Source: Rhodococcus sp. P-2 (GTDB taxonomy: Bacteria; Actinomycetota; Actinomycetes; Mycobacteriales; Mycobacteriaceae). From it: DNA of 64,000 bases. The DNA is taken from contig NZ_CP066779.1 in assembly GCF_016598535.1 (NCBI RefSeq), positions 992,001 through 1,056,000 of the forward strand. Direction: 5' to 3'. The translations under genes and the position numbers were made by a program. Position 1 is the first letter of the stretch. The number at the start of each line of letters is the position of its first letter. The notes below the pieces were generated by a model. That model made no database searches, was not told where the DNA came from, and was given only the letters and a program-made list of their open reading frames with translations. Shown piece after piece: positions 43,592-52,517 of the stretch.

Positions 43592-43624
43592 CTGTCCGAA
43601 CTTTGTACAACTGGAATCGGACAG
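43592..43624. promoter_or_regulatory. Inverted repeat CTGTCCGA...TCGGACAG
   Basis: Arms at 43592-43599 and 43617-43624 are perfectly complementary. It lies between the AcoR-like gene end and the aldehyde dehydrogenase promoter, so it may be an activator site or part of a terminator. A TGTTCG/CGGACA version lies at 47069-47085. Confidence 0.5.
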
Positions 43625-43628
43625 AAAA

Positions 43629-45296
43629 TTACACAGTGATATCGAGAGCCCGCATGCGTGTGTAGAGAGTGCTTCGGCTGATTCCGAGCTGTGCCGACGC
43701 GTGAACCTTGTTGCCGCCGCAGTCTTTCAACGCTCCGATGATCGCCTGACGCTCGGCCTTCTCCCGCCCGGCCAACCGCGACACCTTGGTGGTGGTGCGA
43801 TAGTCCTCGGGCAGATCTGCGACGTCGATGCGATTGCTCGAGCGATCGCCCGAGGCGCGATGGAGTACGACGCGCAATTCGGCCAGATTGCCCGGCCAGC
43901 TGGCCGCCGCGAGCGCTTCGGCGGCGCTGGCGGTCAACCTCAGTTCGGGCGAGATCCCCTCCAACATCGCCTGCGCCAACTCGGCGATCTCGGCTTGTCT
44001 CTCGCGCAGTGGGCTGATGGCAATTCTGGAGGCACAACGCGAGATGAGCGACGCGATTGCCGGCGGTAGATCCACGACCGCGCCGCTGGTCAGTACGATC
44101 CTCGGCCCCTCGGCGCTAGCATCGATCAGGTCTGCAACAAGCGGCAACACCGAGTCCGGAAGGAGTTGGACCTGTTCGATCACCACGACGCCCGAACGCT
44201 TACGAGCGGCTCGCACGAGATCGGTGACCCATTGCTCACGGCCGTCAAATGCGATTCGCGTGGCGTCGAGCCAACTCGCATCAACGCTGCCGACGACGTC
44301 CGATGCTGCCGAGGTTCGGCCGGAACCCGCTTCACCCGAGATTGCCACGGCGGCAGAACCCGCGCGCGCTCGCAACAGGTCTCGGCGCAGACGCTCGCCC
44401 GGAGACGGTGCACGCTCGTGTGTTCGGCGGATCGGTGCCCGTTCCCGCTGGAGCGGTTCGACCAGGAAGAGCGCACCGCCGTCGGCGCCGGAAATCCGGT
44501 CGGCTTGAACTCGCGCCAGCGCACCGGACGCCAATTCGACTGTCACCAATCGTGATTGGTCCGGGTTGAGGTCGGCAATCAAGGAACGCAGCGATACGTG
44601 GTCGGCGGTGTCGAGCAGATCCAAGGCGGTTCGGTTGCTCAGCAGGATGTCGTCACCGATGGCCGCGACGGCAATGTGGCGTTGATGTGACACTCGCTGA
44701 AACGCGTCGACCAACCGCTGCTCCGACGCTTTGGAGCCTTCGAGCAGCCGTTTCTCGATGTCTGCTGCCGCACGCGCAAGGAAGGGCGCGAACAGTGGGT
44801 TAGCCTGCGAGACAACGCCGGTCATGTCGAGAATGCCTTCGACGCGACGTGTGACGGGATGCAGGATCGGCTGGCCGTAGCAACTCAATCCCTTGAGGCT
44901 GTCGAGAAAATGCTCGTCACCGTGGATCACGACACTTCGTCCGACCTCGAGCGGCGTCCCGAGCGCATTGGTGCCGGCGTGCTCTTCACCGAAGCGTGAA
45001 CCGTTGACAACACCCAACCGCTCGATCGTCCGCTCGACGCGGCTGTCGGAGTACACCGAGGCCACCACTCGGCAATCCCGATCGGCCAGCAGCACACAGA
45101 ACCCGGTGCCCGCGATCTGTTGCGACACCTCGTCGAGCACGGGTGCGGCGGCCCGGAGTAGACGAGACTCGCCGTCCTGCTCCTCGGTGTCCACGGCGAT
45201 TGCCGACGACGGATCGAGGCCACTGAGTCGAGAGCGCTTCCAGGAGAGCGCGATCTCGGGGCGTACCGGCTCACGCTCCCCTGGGTTCGCGGACAT
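43629..45296 (-). CDS. AcoR-like regulator: GAF domain, degenerate AAA+ domain, Fis-type HTH
   Basis: This 555-residue protein is related to AcoR-type activators. A GAF-like sensor half spans about residues 50-190 (GSRFGEEHAGTNALGTPLEVGRSVVIHGDEHF). An AAA+-like region at about 310-480 has a Walker-A-like GEAGSGRTSA. The C-terminal Fis helix-turn-helix is NKVHASAQLGISRSTLYTRMRAL. The GAFTGA loop that contacts sigma-54 is missing, and the Walker B reads VVVIEQVQLL without the usual Asp-Glu. This fits an organism without sigma-54. It lies 4 bp after the acyl-CoA synthetase gene and probably controls both neighbouring operons. Confidence 0.85.
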   Translation of the reverse strand: MSANPGEREPVRPEIALSWKRSRLSGLDPSSAIAVDTEEQDGESRLLRAAAPVLDEVSQQIAGTGFCVLLADRDCRVVASVYSDSRVERTIERLGVVNGSRFGEEHAGTNALGTPLEVGRSVVIHGDEHFLDSLKGLSCYGQPILHPVTRRVEGILDMTGVVSQANPLFAPFLARAAADIEKRLLEGSKASEQRLVDAFQRVSHQRHIAVAAIGDDILLSNRTALDLLDTADHVSLRSLIADLNPDQSRLVTVELASGALARVQADRISGADGGALFLVEPLQRERAPIRRTHERAPSPGERLRRDLLRARAGSAAVAISGEAGSGRTSAASDVVGSVDASWLDATRIAFDGREQWVTDLVRAARKRSGVVVIEQVQLLPDSVLPLVADLIDASAEGPRIVLTSGAVVDLPPAIASLISRCASRIAISPLRERQAEIAELAQAMLEGISPELRLTASAAEALAAASWPGNLAELRVVLHRASGDRSSNRIDVADLPEDYRTTTKVSRLAGREKAERQAIIGALKDCGGNKVHASAQLGISRSTLYTRMRALDITV

Positions 45297-45300
45297 ACTC

Positions 45301-46938
45301 TCAGGCCTGACCGATCAATTCGATCGCCTGTTCTCGCATTGCGATCTTGCGAACCTTGCCCGTGACTGTCATCGGGAACTCGTCCACGACATGGACGTAC
45401 CGTGGAATCTTGTAGTGCGCAAGTTTGCCGGTGCAGAAGGCACGTACCGAATCGGCGTCCAGATCGTCTGCACCTTCGCGCATCTGGACCCACACCATCA
45501 ATTCCTCGCCGTACTTTGCGTCGGGCACACCGATGACCTGGGCGTCGAGAATGTCGGGGTGGGTGTAGAGGAACTCCTCGATCTCACGCGGATAGACGTT
45601 CTCACCACCGCGAATGACCATGTCCTTGATGCGTCCGGTGATGGCGACGTACCCGGCCTCGTCCATAACTCCGATGTCTCCGGTGTGCATCCACCTGGCA
45701 GCGTCGATCGCCTCTGCGGTCTTCTCCGGGTTCTCCCAGTATCCGAGCATGACCGAGTACCCACGCGTGCACAGCTCACCAGGTTCGCCGCGCGGCACCG
45801 TCAATCCTGTTGCCGGATCGACGATCTTGATCTCGAGGTGCGGCCCCACCCGCCCGACCGTTTCGGTGCGTTGCGCGATCGAATCGTCGGAGCGAGTCTG
45901 CAGCGACACCGGCGACGTCTCCGTCATGCCGTAGCAGATGGACACCTCTGCCATGCCCATCCGATCGATGACCTGCTTCATCACCTCTACCGGGCAGGGC
46001 GAACCCGCCATGATGCCGGTACGAAGGGACGACAGATCGAAGCTCTCGAAGTCCGGCAAAGCCAGCTCTGCGATGAACATCGTCGGAACGCCGTAGAGAG
46101 ATGTGCACTTTTCGGCCTGGACGGCTTCGAGCGAAGCGCGCGGATCGAATGCCGGGCCCGGAATGACCATGGCAGCACCGTGACTGGTGCACGCAAGATT
46201 GCCCATCACCATGCCGAAGCAGTGGTAGAACGGCACCGGGATGCACACCCGATCGATTTCGCTGTAGTGGCACAACTCGCCGACGAAGTAGCCGTTGTTG
46301 AGAATGTTGTGGTGGCTGAGCGTCGCACCCTTCGGGAAACCGGTAGTGCCCGAGGTGTATTGGATGTTGATCGCATCGTCCGCCGACAGCGCGGCCTGGG
46401 CAGCTGCGAGCGGAGCCGGATCGCTTGCCTGCGCCGCCAACCCGTCTGCAAGCACGGCGTCCCACTCGGGTGAGCCGAGCAGGAGCACCGAAGTCAGATC
46501 CGGGCACTGCGGCCGCACTGTCTCGATCATCGACGCGTAGTCCGAGGTCTTGAAGCTGGCCGCCGAGACCAGGGTCGAGATTCCGGCCTGCTCGAGCACG
46601 TACTGCAACTCGTGCGAGCGGTATGCCGGGTTGATGTTGACCAGGATCGCCCCGATCTTTGCCGTCGCGTACTGCGTGAACGTCCACTCCGGACAGTTGG
46701 GAGCCCAGATCCCCACCCGATCACCCTTCCCCACACCACGGGAAAGGAGTCCGGCAGCGAGCCCGTTCACCTGTTCGGCGAACTCTCGGTACGTCCATCG
46801 TCGACCGCTGGCATGGTCGATCAACGCATCACGGTCACCGTGCGCGGCAACCGTGCGATCCAGGTTGTCTCCGATGGTGTCGCCCAGCATCGGACCGTCC
46901 CATACTCCGGACGTATAGCTGGGCAGCGGCGTACTCAT
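45301..46938 (-). CDS. AMP-forming acyl-CoA synthetase (FadD type)
   Basis: This 545-residue adenylate-forming ligase has the P-loop [29 protein letters not shown], the hinge [23 protein letters not shown] and the late Lys in VTGKVRKI. It activates a carboxylic acid as acyl-AMP, then acyl-CoA. ATG 46938 ([11 protein letters not shown]) follows GGAGAGGA and marks where family similarity begins. The AcoR-like gene follows after 4 bp, so the two are cotranscribed. It likely activates the acid made by the neighbouring alcohol and aldehyde dehydrogenases; chain length is unknown. Confidence 0.9.
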   Translation of the reverse strand: MSTPLPSYTSGVWDGPMLGDTIGDNLDRTVAAHGDRDALIDHASGRRWTYREFAEQVNGLAAGLLSRGVGKGDRVGIWAPNCPEWTFTQYATAKIGAILVNINPAYRSHELQYVLEQAGISTLVSAASFKTSDYASMIETVRPQCPDLTSVLLLGSPEWDAVLADGLAAQASDPAPLAAAQAALSADDAINIQYTSGTTGFPKGATLSHHNILNNGYFVGELCHYSEIDRVCIPVPFYHCFGMVMGNLACTSHGAAMVIPGPAFDPRASLEAVQAEKCTSLYGVPTMFIAELALPDFESFDLSSLRTGIMAGSPCPVEVMKQVIDRMGMAEVSICYGMTETSPVSLQTRSDDSIAQRTETVGRVGPHLEIKIVDPATGLTVPRGEPGELCTRGYSVMLGYWENPEKTAEAIDAARWMHTGDIGVMDEAGYVAITGRIKDMVIRGGENVYPREIEEFLYTHPDILDAQVIGVPDAKYGEELMVWVQMREGADDLDADSVRAFCTGKLAHYKIPRYVHVVDEFPMTVTGKVRKIAMREQAIELIGQA

Positions 46939-47028
46939 GTGTTCTGTCCTCTCCGGTTGCCTGTTCAGGCACCTATGAGAGGGGCCGCCGCAGCGGACCC
47001 TCTCATCTACGAATTTACTCGATTCGGT

Positions 47029-47048
47029 GTGATGCACGACATACTTCC
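47029..47048 (-). promoter_or_regulatory. Conserved 20-bp block ahead of the acyl-CoA synthetase
   Basis: Plus strand GTGATGCACGACATACTTCC, 19 of 20 bases identical to 43553-43572. It is followed by GGGGTG and by TGTTCG (47069-47074) and CGGACA (47080-47085), an inverted repeat similar to that near the aldehyde dehydrogenase. Confidence 0.65.
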
Positions 47049-47098
47049 CGGTGCGGGGTGGCCGTAACTGTTCGAAGTCCGGACACCCCACCCGACTG

Positions 47099-47142
47099 CT
47101 GTGCGCCTTTATTAACCGCCGGCGGTTAATAAGGGCGCACAG
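47099..47142 (-). terminator. Palindromic terminator, shared repeat copy B
   Basis: Arms of 22 bp (47099-47120 and 47121-47142) pair with one mismatch. It lies immediately after the MFS stop at 47146. The sequence is nearly identical to the palindrome at 40809-40854. Confidence 0.8.
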
Positions 47143-47145
47143 TGG

Positions 47146-48519
47146 TTACAGCGCGTGGTCCTTGGTTTCGACGAGCGCCCAGGTGCAGACCAGACTCACC
47201 ACACCGAGGATTGCCAGCATGATTCCGATGGCCATACTCCCGTAGGCCGAGGCCAGCGGTGCGGCGATCAGCGGCGGCACTGCACCACCGAGCACTCCGG
47301 CGAGGTTGTAGCCGAGGCCTGCACCGGTGTAGCGGTAGCGGGTCTGGAACATTTCCGGAAGCAGCGCACCGCAGGGGCCGTACGCGATTCCGAAGATCAT
47401 CAGCGTGCCGAACATTCCGAGGATGAACGCGATCGGTGTTCCGGTGTCCAGGAGCGGGAACAGAACGAGCGCCCACACCACAGCGAGACCACACGAGATC
47501 ATGATGACCTTGCGACGCCCGATGCGGTCCGAGTACAAGGCGGAGGCGATGATCGCCGCACCGAAGACGAAGGCCGACGCGATACCGACCGACAGGACGA
47601 ACGGGCGGGAGAAGCCGAGGGTCTTGGTTCCGTAGCTCGTGAGGAACGCCGTGCCCATGTAGAAGAACGCGAACAGGCAAGCGAGGGCGCCGGCCGAGAG
47701 CAGGATTTCCTTGGTCTGGAATCGCCAGGCATCCAGGAACGGGAGGGTGCGAGGTGCTTCGTTCTTCTGCTCGGCGACGCGCTCTGCCTGCTCCGCCTTG
47801 AAGACCGGGGTCTCCTCGATAGCGAGTCGCATGTAGAGGCCGATGCCGACCAACACGATGGAGAACAGGAACGGGATACGCCAGCCGTAGTCGAGGAAGG
47901 CCTGATTGGTATCGCCGAGAACAGCGCCGGTGATGAGGAAGGTACTGCTCGAGAGAACGAAAGCGATTGCGGGGCCGAGCTGCGGGAACATCGCATACAG
48001 ACCACGTTTGCCCGGTGGGGCGTATTCCGCGGTGAGCAGAGTTGCGCCCGCCCATTCGCCACCGACCGCGAAGCCTTGGCCGAATCGCAAGAGCACCAGG
48101 ATGATCGGAGCCGCAACACCGATGGTTGCCGCACCGGGCAGCAAGCCGATCAGGAGCGTCGAGATACCCATGAGCAGGAGCGTCGAGATCAGAGTCTTCT
48201 TGCGACCGATGCGATCACCGAAGTGTCCGAACAGCATTGCGCCGACGGGCCGCGCGATGAATGCGACTGCGAAGGTCGCAAACGATGCGACGGTTCCCGC
48301 GGTGGCACCGAGCGCGGGGAAGAATACCGTCGGAAAGACAAGTGCCGCAGCGGTTCCGTAGATGAAGAAGTCGTAGAACTCGATGGTCGTGCCGATGCAG
48401 CTCGCGATCGCGACGCGCCGCACACTGGTGGTGTTCTGCGGGGGTTGCGTCGCACCTGCGGCACTCGCACCCCCGGCGCCGGCGGCACTGGTGCCGCCCG
48501 TGGGAGAGACTGTGGTCAC
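47146..48519 (-). CDS. MFS metabolite/H+ symporter (MHS family)
   Basis: This 457-residue, 12-helix transporter resembles ShiA/ProP-type symporters. It has ASCIGTTIEFYDFFIYGTAAALVF at helix 1, FGHFGDRIGRKKTL between helices 2 and 3, and LLRFGQGFAVGGEWAGATLL at helix 4. The GTG start follows GGAGG. The N-terminus has an Ala/Gly-rich tail of about 30 residues. It probably imports an organic acid or related substrate used by the neighbouring alcohol and acid genes; the substrate is unknown. Confidence 0.87.
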   Translation of the reverse strand: MTTVSPTGGTSAAGAGGASAAGATQPPQNTTSVRRVAIASCIGTTIEFYDFFIYGTAAALVFPTVFFPALGATAGTVASFATFAVAFIARPVGAMLFGHFGDRIGRKKTLISTLLLMGISTLLIGLLPGAATIGVAAPIILVLLRFGQGFAVGGEWAGATLLTAEYAPPGKRGLYAMFPQLGPAIAFVLSSSTFLITGAVLGDTNQAFLDYGWRIPFLFSIVLVGIGLYMRLAIEETPVFKAEQAERVAEQKNEAPRTLPFLDAWRFQTKEILLSAGALACLFAFFYMGTAFLTSYGTKTLGFSRPFVLSVGIASAFVFGAAIIASALYSDRIGRRKVIMISCGLAVVWALVLFPLLDTGTPIAFILGMFGTLMIFGIAYGPCGALLPEMFQTRYRYTGAGLGYNLAGVLGGAVPPLIAAPLASAYGSMAIGIMLAILGVVSLVCTWALVETKDHAL

Positions 48520-48625
48520 TCGATTCCTCCGTGGTCCCGTGGTGTCGCCCTGTGGGCATCACCGTCGATAAGAGGAAAGGTAGTGATGTGGCTCACCCCC
48601 GCACTACCCCCGAAAGGGGGTGAAA

Positions 48626-48639
48626 GTGATCTGAGTCAC
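48626..48639. promoter_or_regulatory. CRP/GlxR-like site upstream of the MFS gene
   Basis: GTGATCTGAGTCAC has the GTGA-N6-TCAC core of cAMP-receptor-type regulators, 107 bp upstream of the MFS start. A short CCCCC-GAAA-GGGGG hairpin lies just beside it at about 48607-48620. Confidence 0.45.
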
Positions 48640-48686
48640 GACTTGTATGCAATGGTAACGAGTTTCACGGCCGCTGACATGCCACA

Positions 48687-48720
48687 GGCCGTCCGATTCG
48701 TTCTCACGAATCGGACGGCC
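48687..48720 (-). terminator. Terminator after the winged-helix-like gene
   Basis: Arms of 15 bp at 48687-48701 and 48706-48720 pair perfectly around TCTC. It lies 35 bp past the stop of the gene at 48755. Confidence 0.85.
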
Positions 48721-48754
48721 CATTGTGAACGGCGTCAGGGTAGAACGCTACGGA

Positions 48755-49294
48755 TCAAGCCTTACCGGCAGCCCCGAACAGCTCCTGACGGATCTCCCCC
48801 CACACCGTGGCATAGGAGTCGATGATCGGTTCCGAAATCCACTTGGACTCCCCCGCTTGAACTTTCGCGAGAGCGTCCGAGAAGAGATCCTGGTAGCGAG
48901 ACAACCGCGGAACGAAAGCCGACAGATCGTCGAACAGGTTTGCCGCCCGGCGATCCAGCTCTGCAAGGGAATCCGCGTCTGCGCCGTCGACGAGTGCGAC
49001 GAACTCGGCGTCCAAGGGAAGGAACGCCTCGTACACCTCACCGATGGAGTCCTCGTCGATCGAGACCCGCTCAGCGTCCAACTGATCTTCGAGTTCTGAC
49101 AAGCCCTTCTCGGTCAGGCTGATGGCGTCGTCCGATTCGACCGCTTTGCCCTGCTCGACAAGTGCGTCGTACGCAGCTTGACCGGACGCTGCGCTGACGC
49201 CCAAGTGCTCGGCCAGGACCACCGCTCCGACCCGCTCCTTGAGACGTACTGCTTGAAGCAGCGCCAATTCGTCCACGTTGCCAGCGAAGGCCAT
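48755..49294 (-). CDS. Putative winged-helix (MarR-like) protein of unknown function
   Basis: This 179-residue acidic protein begins with a segment resembling a winged helix (about residues 8-70): LLQAVRLKERVGAVVLAEHLGVS, then AAYDALVEQGKAV and ISLTEKGLSELEDQLDAER. The C-terminal 100 residues look helical, with FDDLSAFVPRLSRYQDLFSDAL. No exact family is recognised. It stands alone with its own terminator, so it may be a small regulator. Confidence 0.6.
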   Translation of the reverse strand: MAFAGNVDELALLQAVRLKERVGAVVLAEHLGVSAASGQAAYDALVEQGKAVESDDAISLTEKGLSELEDQLDAERVSIDEDSIGEVYEAFLPLDAEFVALVDGADADSLAELDRRAANLFDDLSAFVPRLSRYQDLFSDALAKVQAGESKWISEPIIDSYATVWGEIRQELFGAAGKA

Positions 49295-49471
49295 CGATTT
49301 CTCCTACTCACGTGCCGCCTCTGCGGCTCCAGCATGTCAGCGGACACCCCTGGGTCTCCGCAGCCCAGCGAAGGGCTCGAAAGAATCAGATCACACACGC
49401 TTAGCCGTGTGTCGAGTAGCTGACGAGGGGCTCCCCGACTGACAATTCGGACGATCCGGTATGTTTGCAGC

Positions 49472-50347
49472 GTGATAGCTCCGATGGTGTCTGTGATAAT
49501 CCCCTGCCTAAACGTCATGAAATACATCGACGTCCAGCTGACTGCGTTGAGCGAGCAGAACTTCGGCGGAGTTTTCGAGGTCATCGTGAGTGACAATGGA
49601 TCGACGGACGGTCTCGAACAGCACATTGCAAATCACCCGCTCAGGGCTGAGCTCGACCTTCGATATATAGATTCTTCTCAGAGAGCTGGAATCAGCTTTG
49701 CCCGGAACAATGGATCGGCACATGCGCGTGGGCAGTTTCTTGCATTTTGCGACGGTGACGACCGCGTCCACAGTTCCTGGCTGACACAGCTGCTTCTTTC
49801 GGCAGAATTCGCAGATCTGATTGCCGGCGGCGTGGAATCAGAATCGATCAATTCGTCGGAAGTGCATTCGTGGCGGCCACTTGCCTCGACGGACGGGTTG
49901 GTTCTCGGCCGCTTTCTTCCTTCTGCGATGGGTTGCAACATTGGAATCTGGAAGCGCGCCTTCGATTCGATCGGCGGCTTTGACGAATCGATGACAGCGG
50001 GCGAAGATGTCGAGTTTTCGTGGCGAGCCCAGATCTCAGGCCTGTCCTTCGCCCACGCGCCTAAGGCAACCGTCGCCTACCGGCTTCGATCAACCCTTAG
50101 CGGAACATGGCACCAGACCGTGTCGTACGGTATGGCTGAAGTCGAGCTATTTCTTGCATTTCGTGACTACGGGGTCCGACGACCGACGATAAAATCTTCG
50201 CTCACCACTCTTGCCGGCCTAATCTTGCTGAATCCGTTGATTCCACAAAGGCTCAGCGGAATGCCGCGGGGTCGATGGATCGCCTTTGCCGGTCTACAGG
50301 TGGGCAAGCTCAAATGCGCCGCCAGGAATCGCACCTTCTACTTCTGA
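49472..50347 (+). CDS. Family 2 glycosyltransferase (isolated)
   Basis: This 291-residue GT-A enzyme has VSVIIPCLNVMKYID at the start, FEVIVSDNGSTDGLEQHI, a metal site in FLAFCDGDDRVHSSWL and the acceptor motif FDESMTAGEDVEFSWRAQ. The GTG start at 49472 is the first in frame. Its codons use more A and T than its neighbours (for example around 49660-49700), suggesting recent acquisition. It is the only plus-strand gene in this part, and no other polysaccharide genes are nearby. It is only distantly related to the pair at 30730 and 32817. Confidence 0.8.
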   Translation: MIAPMVSVIIPCLNVMKYIDVQLTALSEQNFGGVFEVIVSDNGSTDGLEQHIANHPLRAELDLRYIDSSQRAGISFARNNGSAHARGQFLAFCDGDDRVHSSWLTQLLLSAEFADLIAGGVESESINSSEVHSWRPLASTDGLVLGRFLPSAMGCNIGIWKRAFDSIGGFDESMTAGEDVEFSWRAQISGLSFAHAPKATVAYRLRSTLSGTWHQTVSYGMAEVELFLAFRDYGVRRPTIKSSLTTLAGLILLNPLIPQRLSGMPRGRWIAFAGLQVGKLKCAARNRTFYF

Positions 50348-50362
50348 GCGCCCGATATCGTT

Positions 50363-51673
50363 TCAGGCGACGGAATCGACCTGATCGGGGATCACGCTGC
50401 CGTCCGCACGAGTCACGGCGCCTTTGGCCCCGGCCGCGTCGGTGTAGGCCTCGGTCGAGCAGTGATAGGGGGCATCTGCCTGGGCTTTGGGTTCGATGAA
50501 CATGGGGTTGACCAGCCATTTCCCGTCACTGTTGTCGTAGGCATTGCACATCAGTTCGGGATTGTTCCGGTTGATCACCAGACGCGCACCGCTCGCATCT
50601 CCGAGAAAAGTCACGTCGGTGACGGAATCACCGGCAGCAAACACCTGACGCCGATCGGCAGGCAACTGCTCGAACGCCGTAGGCCCTTGGACCCCGTAGA
50701 CAACCTCGTTGACCTGGCACCGCTTGCCGTCGATGTACGGAATGACCGAGTCGTCACCGTCCGCAACGCCACCACATCCACGCAGGCGCCCGGACAGAAC
50801 ATCGTCCTCGACGATGGGCCGCACGCCCATCACGTGATCGGCGTCCAATCCCAGCTGTTCCGCCCAGACTCGAACGACCGGTTCGGCCGACGCGGAGATG
50901 ATCCGCACGTCGAACCCATGAGCGCCGAGAGACTTCACCAAATCTTCGATCTGCGCGTAGTAGCGCACCGAGCCGTCGACTTCCGTCGTACCGACGATCT
51001 GATCGGATCCTTCTGCAGCAGTGAGATTCTCGGCACGCGCTGCGCGCGCGTACTCGGTGACCTCATCCTCGGTGTGCCCCGCCATCAACTGCACGGCCCA
51101 CGCATACGCGGCCTTGGTCCGGCGGTGATCGTAGCCGTCGAATGCGGCCTGACCGTCGCGCGTCTTCTCCGCGAGCACCGCAACGATCTCGTCCGCGCAG
51201 TCCAAGTCGGTACTGGTCACCAGGGGTTGACCCGGGGCGGTCTCCGAGCCACACGCGGCGGAAAGGGCGGCAGCGCCCGCTGGAGTCATGAAGCGACTGG
51301 TGGTTACCCAGTCGCCCCCGGCGGGCTGTAACACCTTGTTGTTCTTGATCATCCAGAATGCAGTGGCGCTTCCGATGTCGTTCTTGACAACTGTGTTGTC
51401 CCAATCGAAGAGCGCCAACGGAGCACCGTCATCGACATCACCCGCAGCTCCACACGTTCCGAACTCCGTCATCATGGCATCCAACCTCACACGGTTGTCG
51501 CCGTACCACGCCAGGCTGGGATCCAACGCCGCGCAGGATGAACCACTCTGCGCCGCATCCTCTTTCGTGGCGCTCTCGGCCGAACTACATGCAGTTGCAC
51601 TCAACAGGACACTACCTACGGCCAACGCGCACAGGGCGCGGGCATGCAGCGAACGGAACATCGATTCCCTCAT
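50363..51673 (-). CDS. HAD-superfamily lipoprotein phosphatase (phosphorylcholine phosphatase-like)
   Basis: This 436-residue exported protein has a signal peptide and lipobox (LLSATAC, Cys about 29). The HAD nucleophile is ALFDWDNTVV near residue 89. Later motifs are IISASAEPVVRVWAEQLG and VFAAGDSVTDVTFL with the metal-binding Asp pair. The fold resembles Pseudomonas PchP. It follows eutC by 70 bp on the same strand, so a role in releasing ethanolamine (or choline) from phosphoethanolamine outside the membrane is inferred. Confidence 0.75.
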   Translation of the reverse strand: MRESMFRSLHARALCALAVGSVLLSATACSSAESATKEDAAQSGSSCAALDPSLAWYGDNRVRLDAMMTEFGTCGAAGDVDDGAPLALFDWDNTVVKNDIGSATAFWMIKNNKVLQPAGGDWVTTSRFMTPAGAAALSAACGSETAPGQPLVTSTDLDCADEIVAVLAEKTRDGQAAFDGYDHRRTKAAYAWAVQLMAGHTEDEVTEYARAARAENLTAAEGSDQIVGTTEVDGSVRYYAQIEDLVKSLGAHGFDVRIISASAEPVVRVWAEQLGLDADHVMGVRPIVEDDVLSGRLRGCGGVADGDDSVIPYIDGKRCQVNEVVYGVQGPTAFEQLPADRRQVFAAGDSVTDVTFLGDASGARLVINRNNPELMCNAYDNSDGKWLVNPMFIEPKAQADAPYHCSTEAYTDAAGAKGAVTRADGSVIPDQVDSVA

Positions 51674-51743
51674 TTTCGTCGTGATTCGGGTACGACGGCA
51701 TACCCGAGTGTCGATCGACCCGGGTATGCCGTGCAGCTGTCAA

Positions 51744-52517
51744 CTAATCGAGCGTCAGCACTTCTCCCGACGCAACGGCGTCGGCGCGAGAGGTGTCCTT
51801 GAGGTCGACGCCGGAGCGGCCCAATTGGCGCGCTCCCGCCACCAGCCCAAGGACAACACGAGCAGCCTGCTCGTATCCGAGCCCCTCGGGTGGGTGGACA
51901 TTGGAAATGCAGTTTCGATCCGCGTCGGTGCGACCGACGCGCGGGAGGTGAGTCAGATAGATACCGACGCTGTCCGCAACGGAGAGCCCTGGACGTTCGC
52001 CGATCAGGACGATCGCCGTCTGCACTCCCATCGCTGCGGCGATGTGATCGCCCAGCGCCACACGGGCGTTGGTAGCAATCACGGGCGGCGCGATGGAGTA
52101 CCGCTCCCCCAAAACCGTGACCAACGCGGACAGGAGTTGCTCGCCGTGGTCCATCAGTGCTCGCGGGGAGAGTCCGTCGGCGAGGATGAACCCGATTTCG
52201 TTGTCGGAGCTCGAGATCGCGCTCAGGTCCGCGGGCTGGCGCCCTAGGTCGGGCCTCCGGAGATACTCGCTGCGGGTGGAGACGCTGCTCGCGACTACCA
52301 CCGGAGCCCCGATACCCACCCCTTCGACCCGACTGGCGAGAGTCTCGGAATCGAGAGGCTCGTGGACCGCGTCGCGAGCTGCGGCGTGCGCCGCCTTGAA
52401 TTCGAGAACCCGCTTGGTGGGCAACGAATCACCGGCGCGGCCCAACCCGATACGCGATTGTGTGGTCTTGCGCAGTGGACCCCAGAAATCGAGGATCGGT
52501 GCCTGATCTTCTGTCAT
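51744..52517 (-). CDS. eutC: Ethanolamine ammonia-lyase small subunit
   Basis: This 257-residue protein has family features RIGLGRAGDSLPTKRVLEFKAAHAAARDAVH at the start, IGERPGLSVADSVGIYLTHLP and NCISNVHPPEGL near the end. Together with EutB it forms the adenosylcobalamin enzyme that splits ethanolamine into acetaldehyde and ammonia. The ATG overlaps the eutB stop by 4 bp. Confidence 0.95.
   Translation of the reverse strand: MTEDQAPILDFWGPLRKTTQSRIGLGRAGDSLPTKRVLEFKAAHAAARDAVHEPLDSETLASRVEGVGIGAPVVVASSVSTRSEYLRRPDLGRQPADLSAISSSDNEIGFILADGLSPRALMDHGEQLLSALVTVLGERYSIAPPVIATNARVALGDHIAAAMGVQTAIVLIGERPGLSVADSVGIYLTHLPRVGRTDADRNCISNVHPPEGLGYEQAARVVLGLVAGARQLGRSGVDLKDTSRADAVASGEVLTLD

Noticed and set aside
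47155-48825. 556-codon plus-strand frame opposite the MFS gene
   Set aside because: Low-complexity Glu/Arg/Asp-rich translation, fully covered by an intact 12-helix transporter on the other strand.
49390-49414. Small ACACACG...CGTGTGT inverted repeat upstream of the lone glycosyltransferase
   Set aside because: The arms are only 7 bp and no context supports a function, so it is not listed as a feature.
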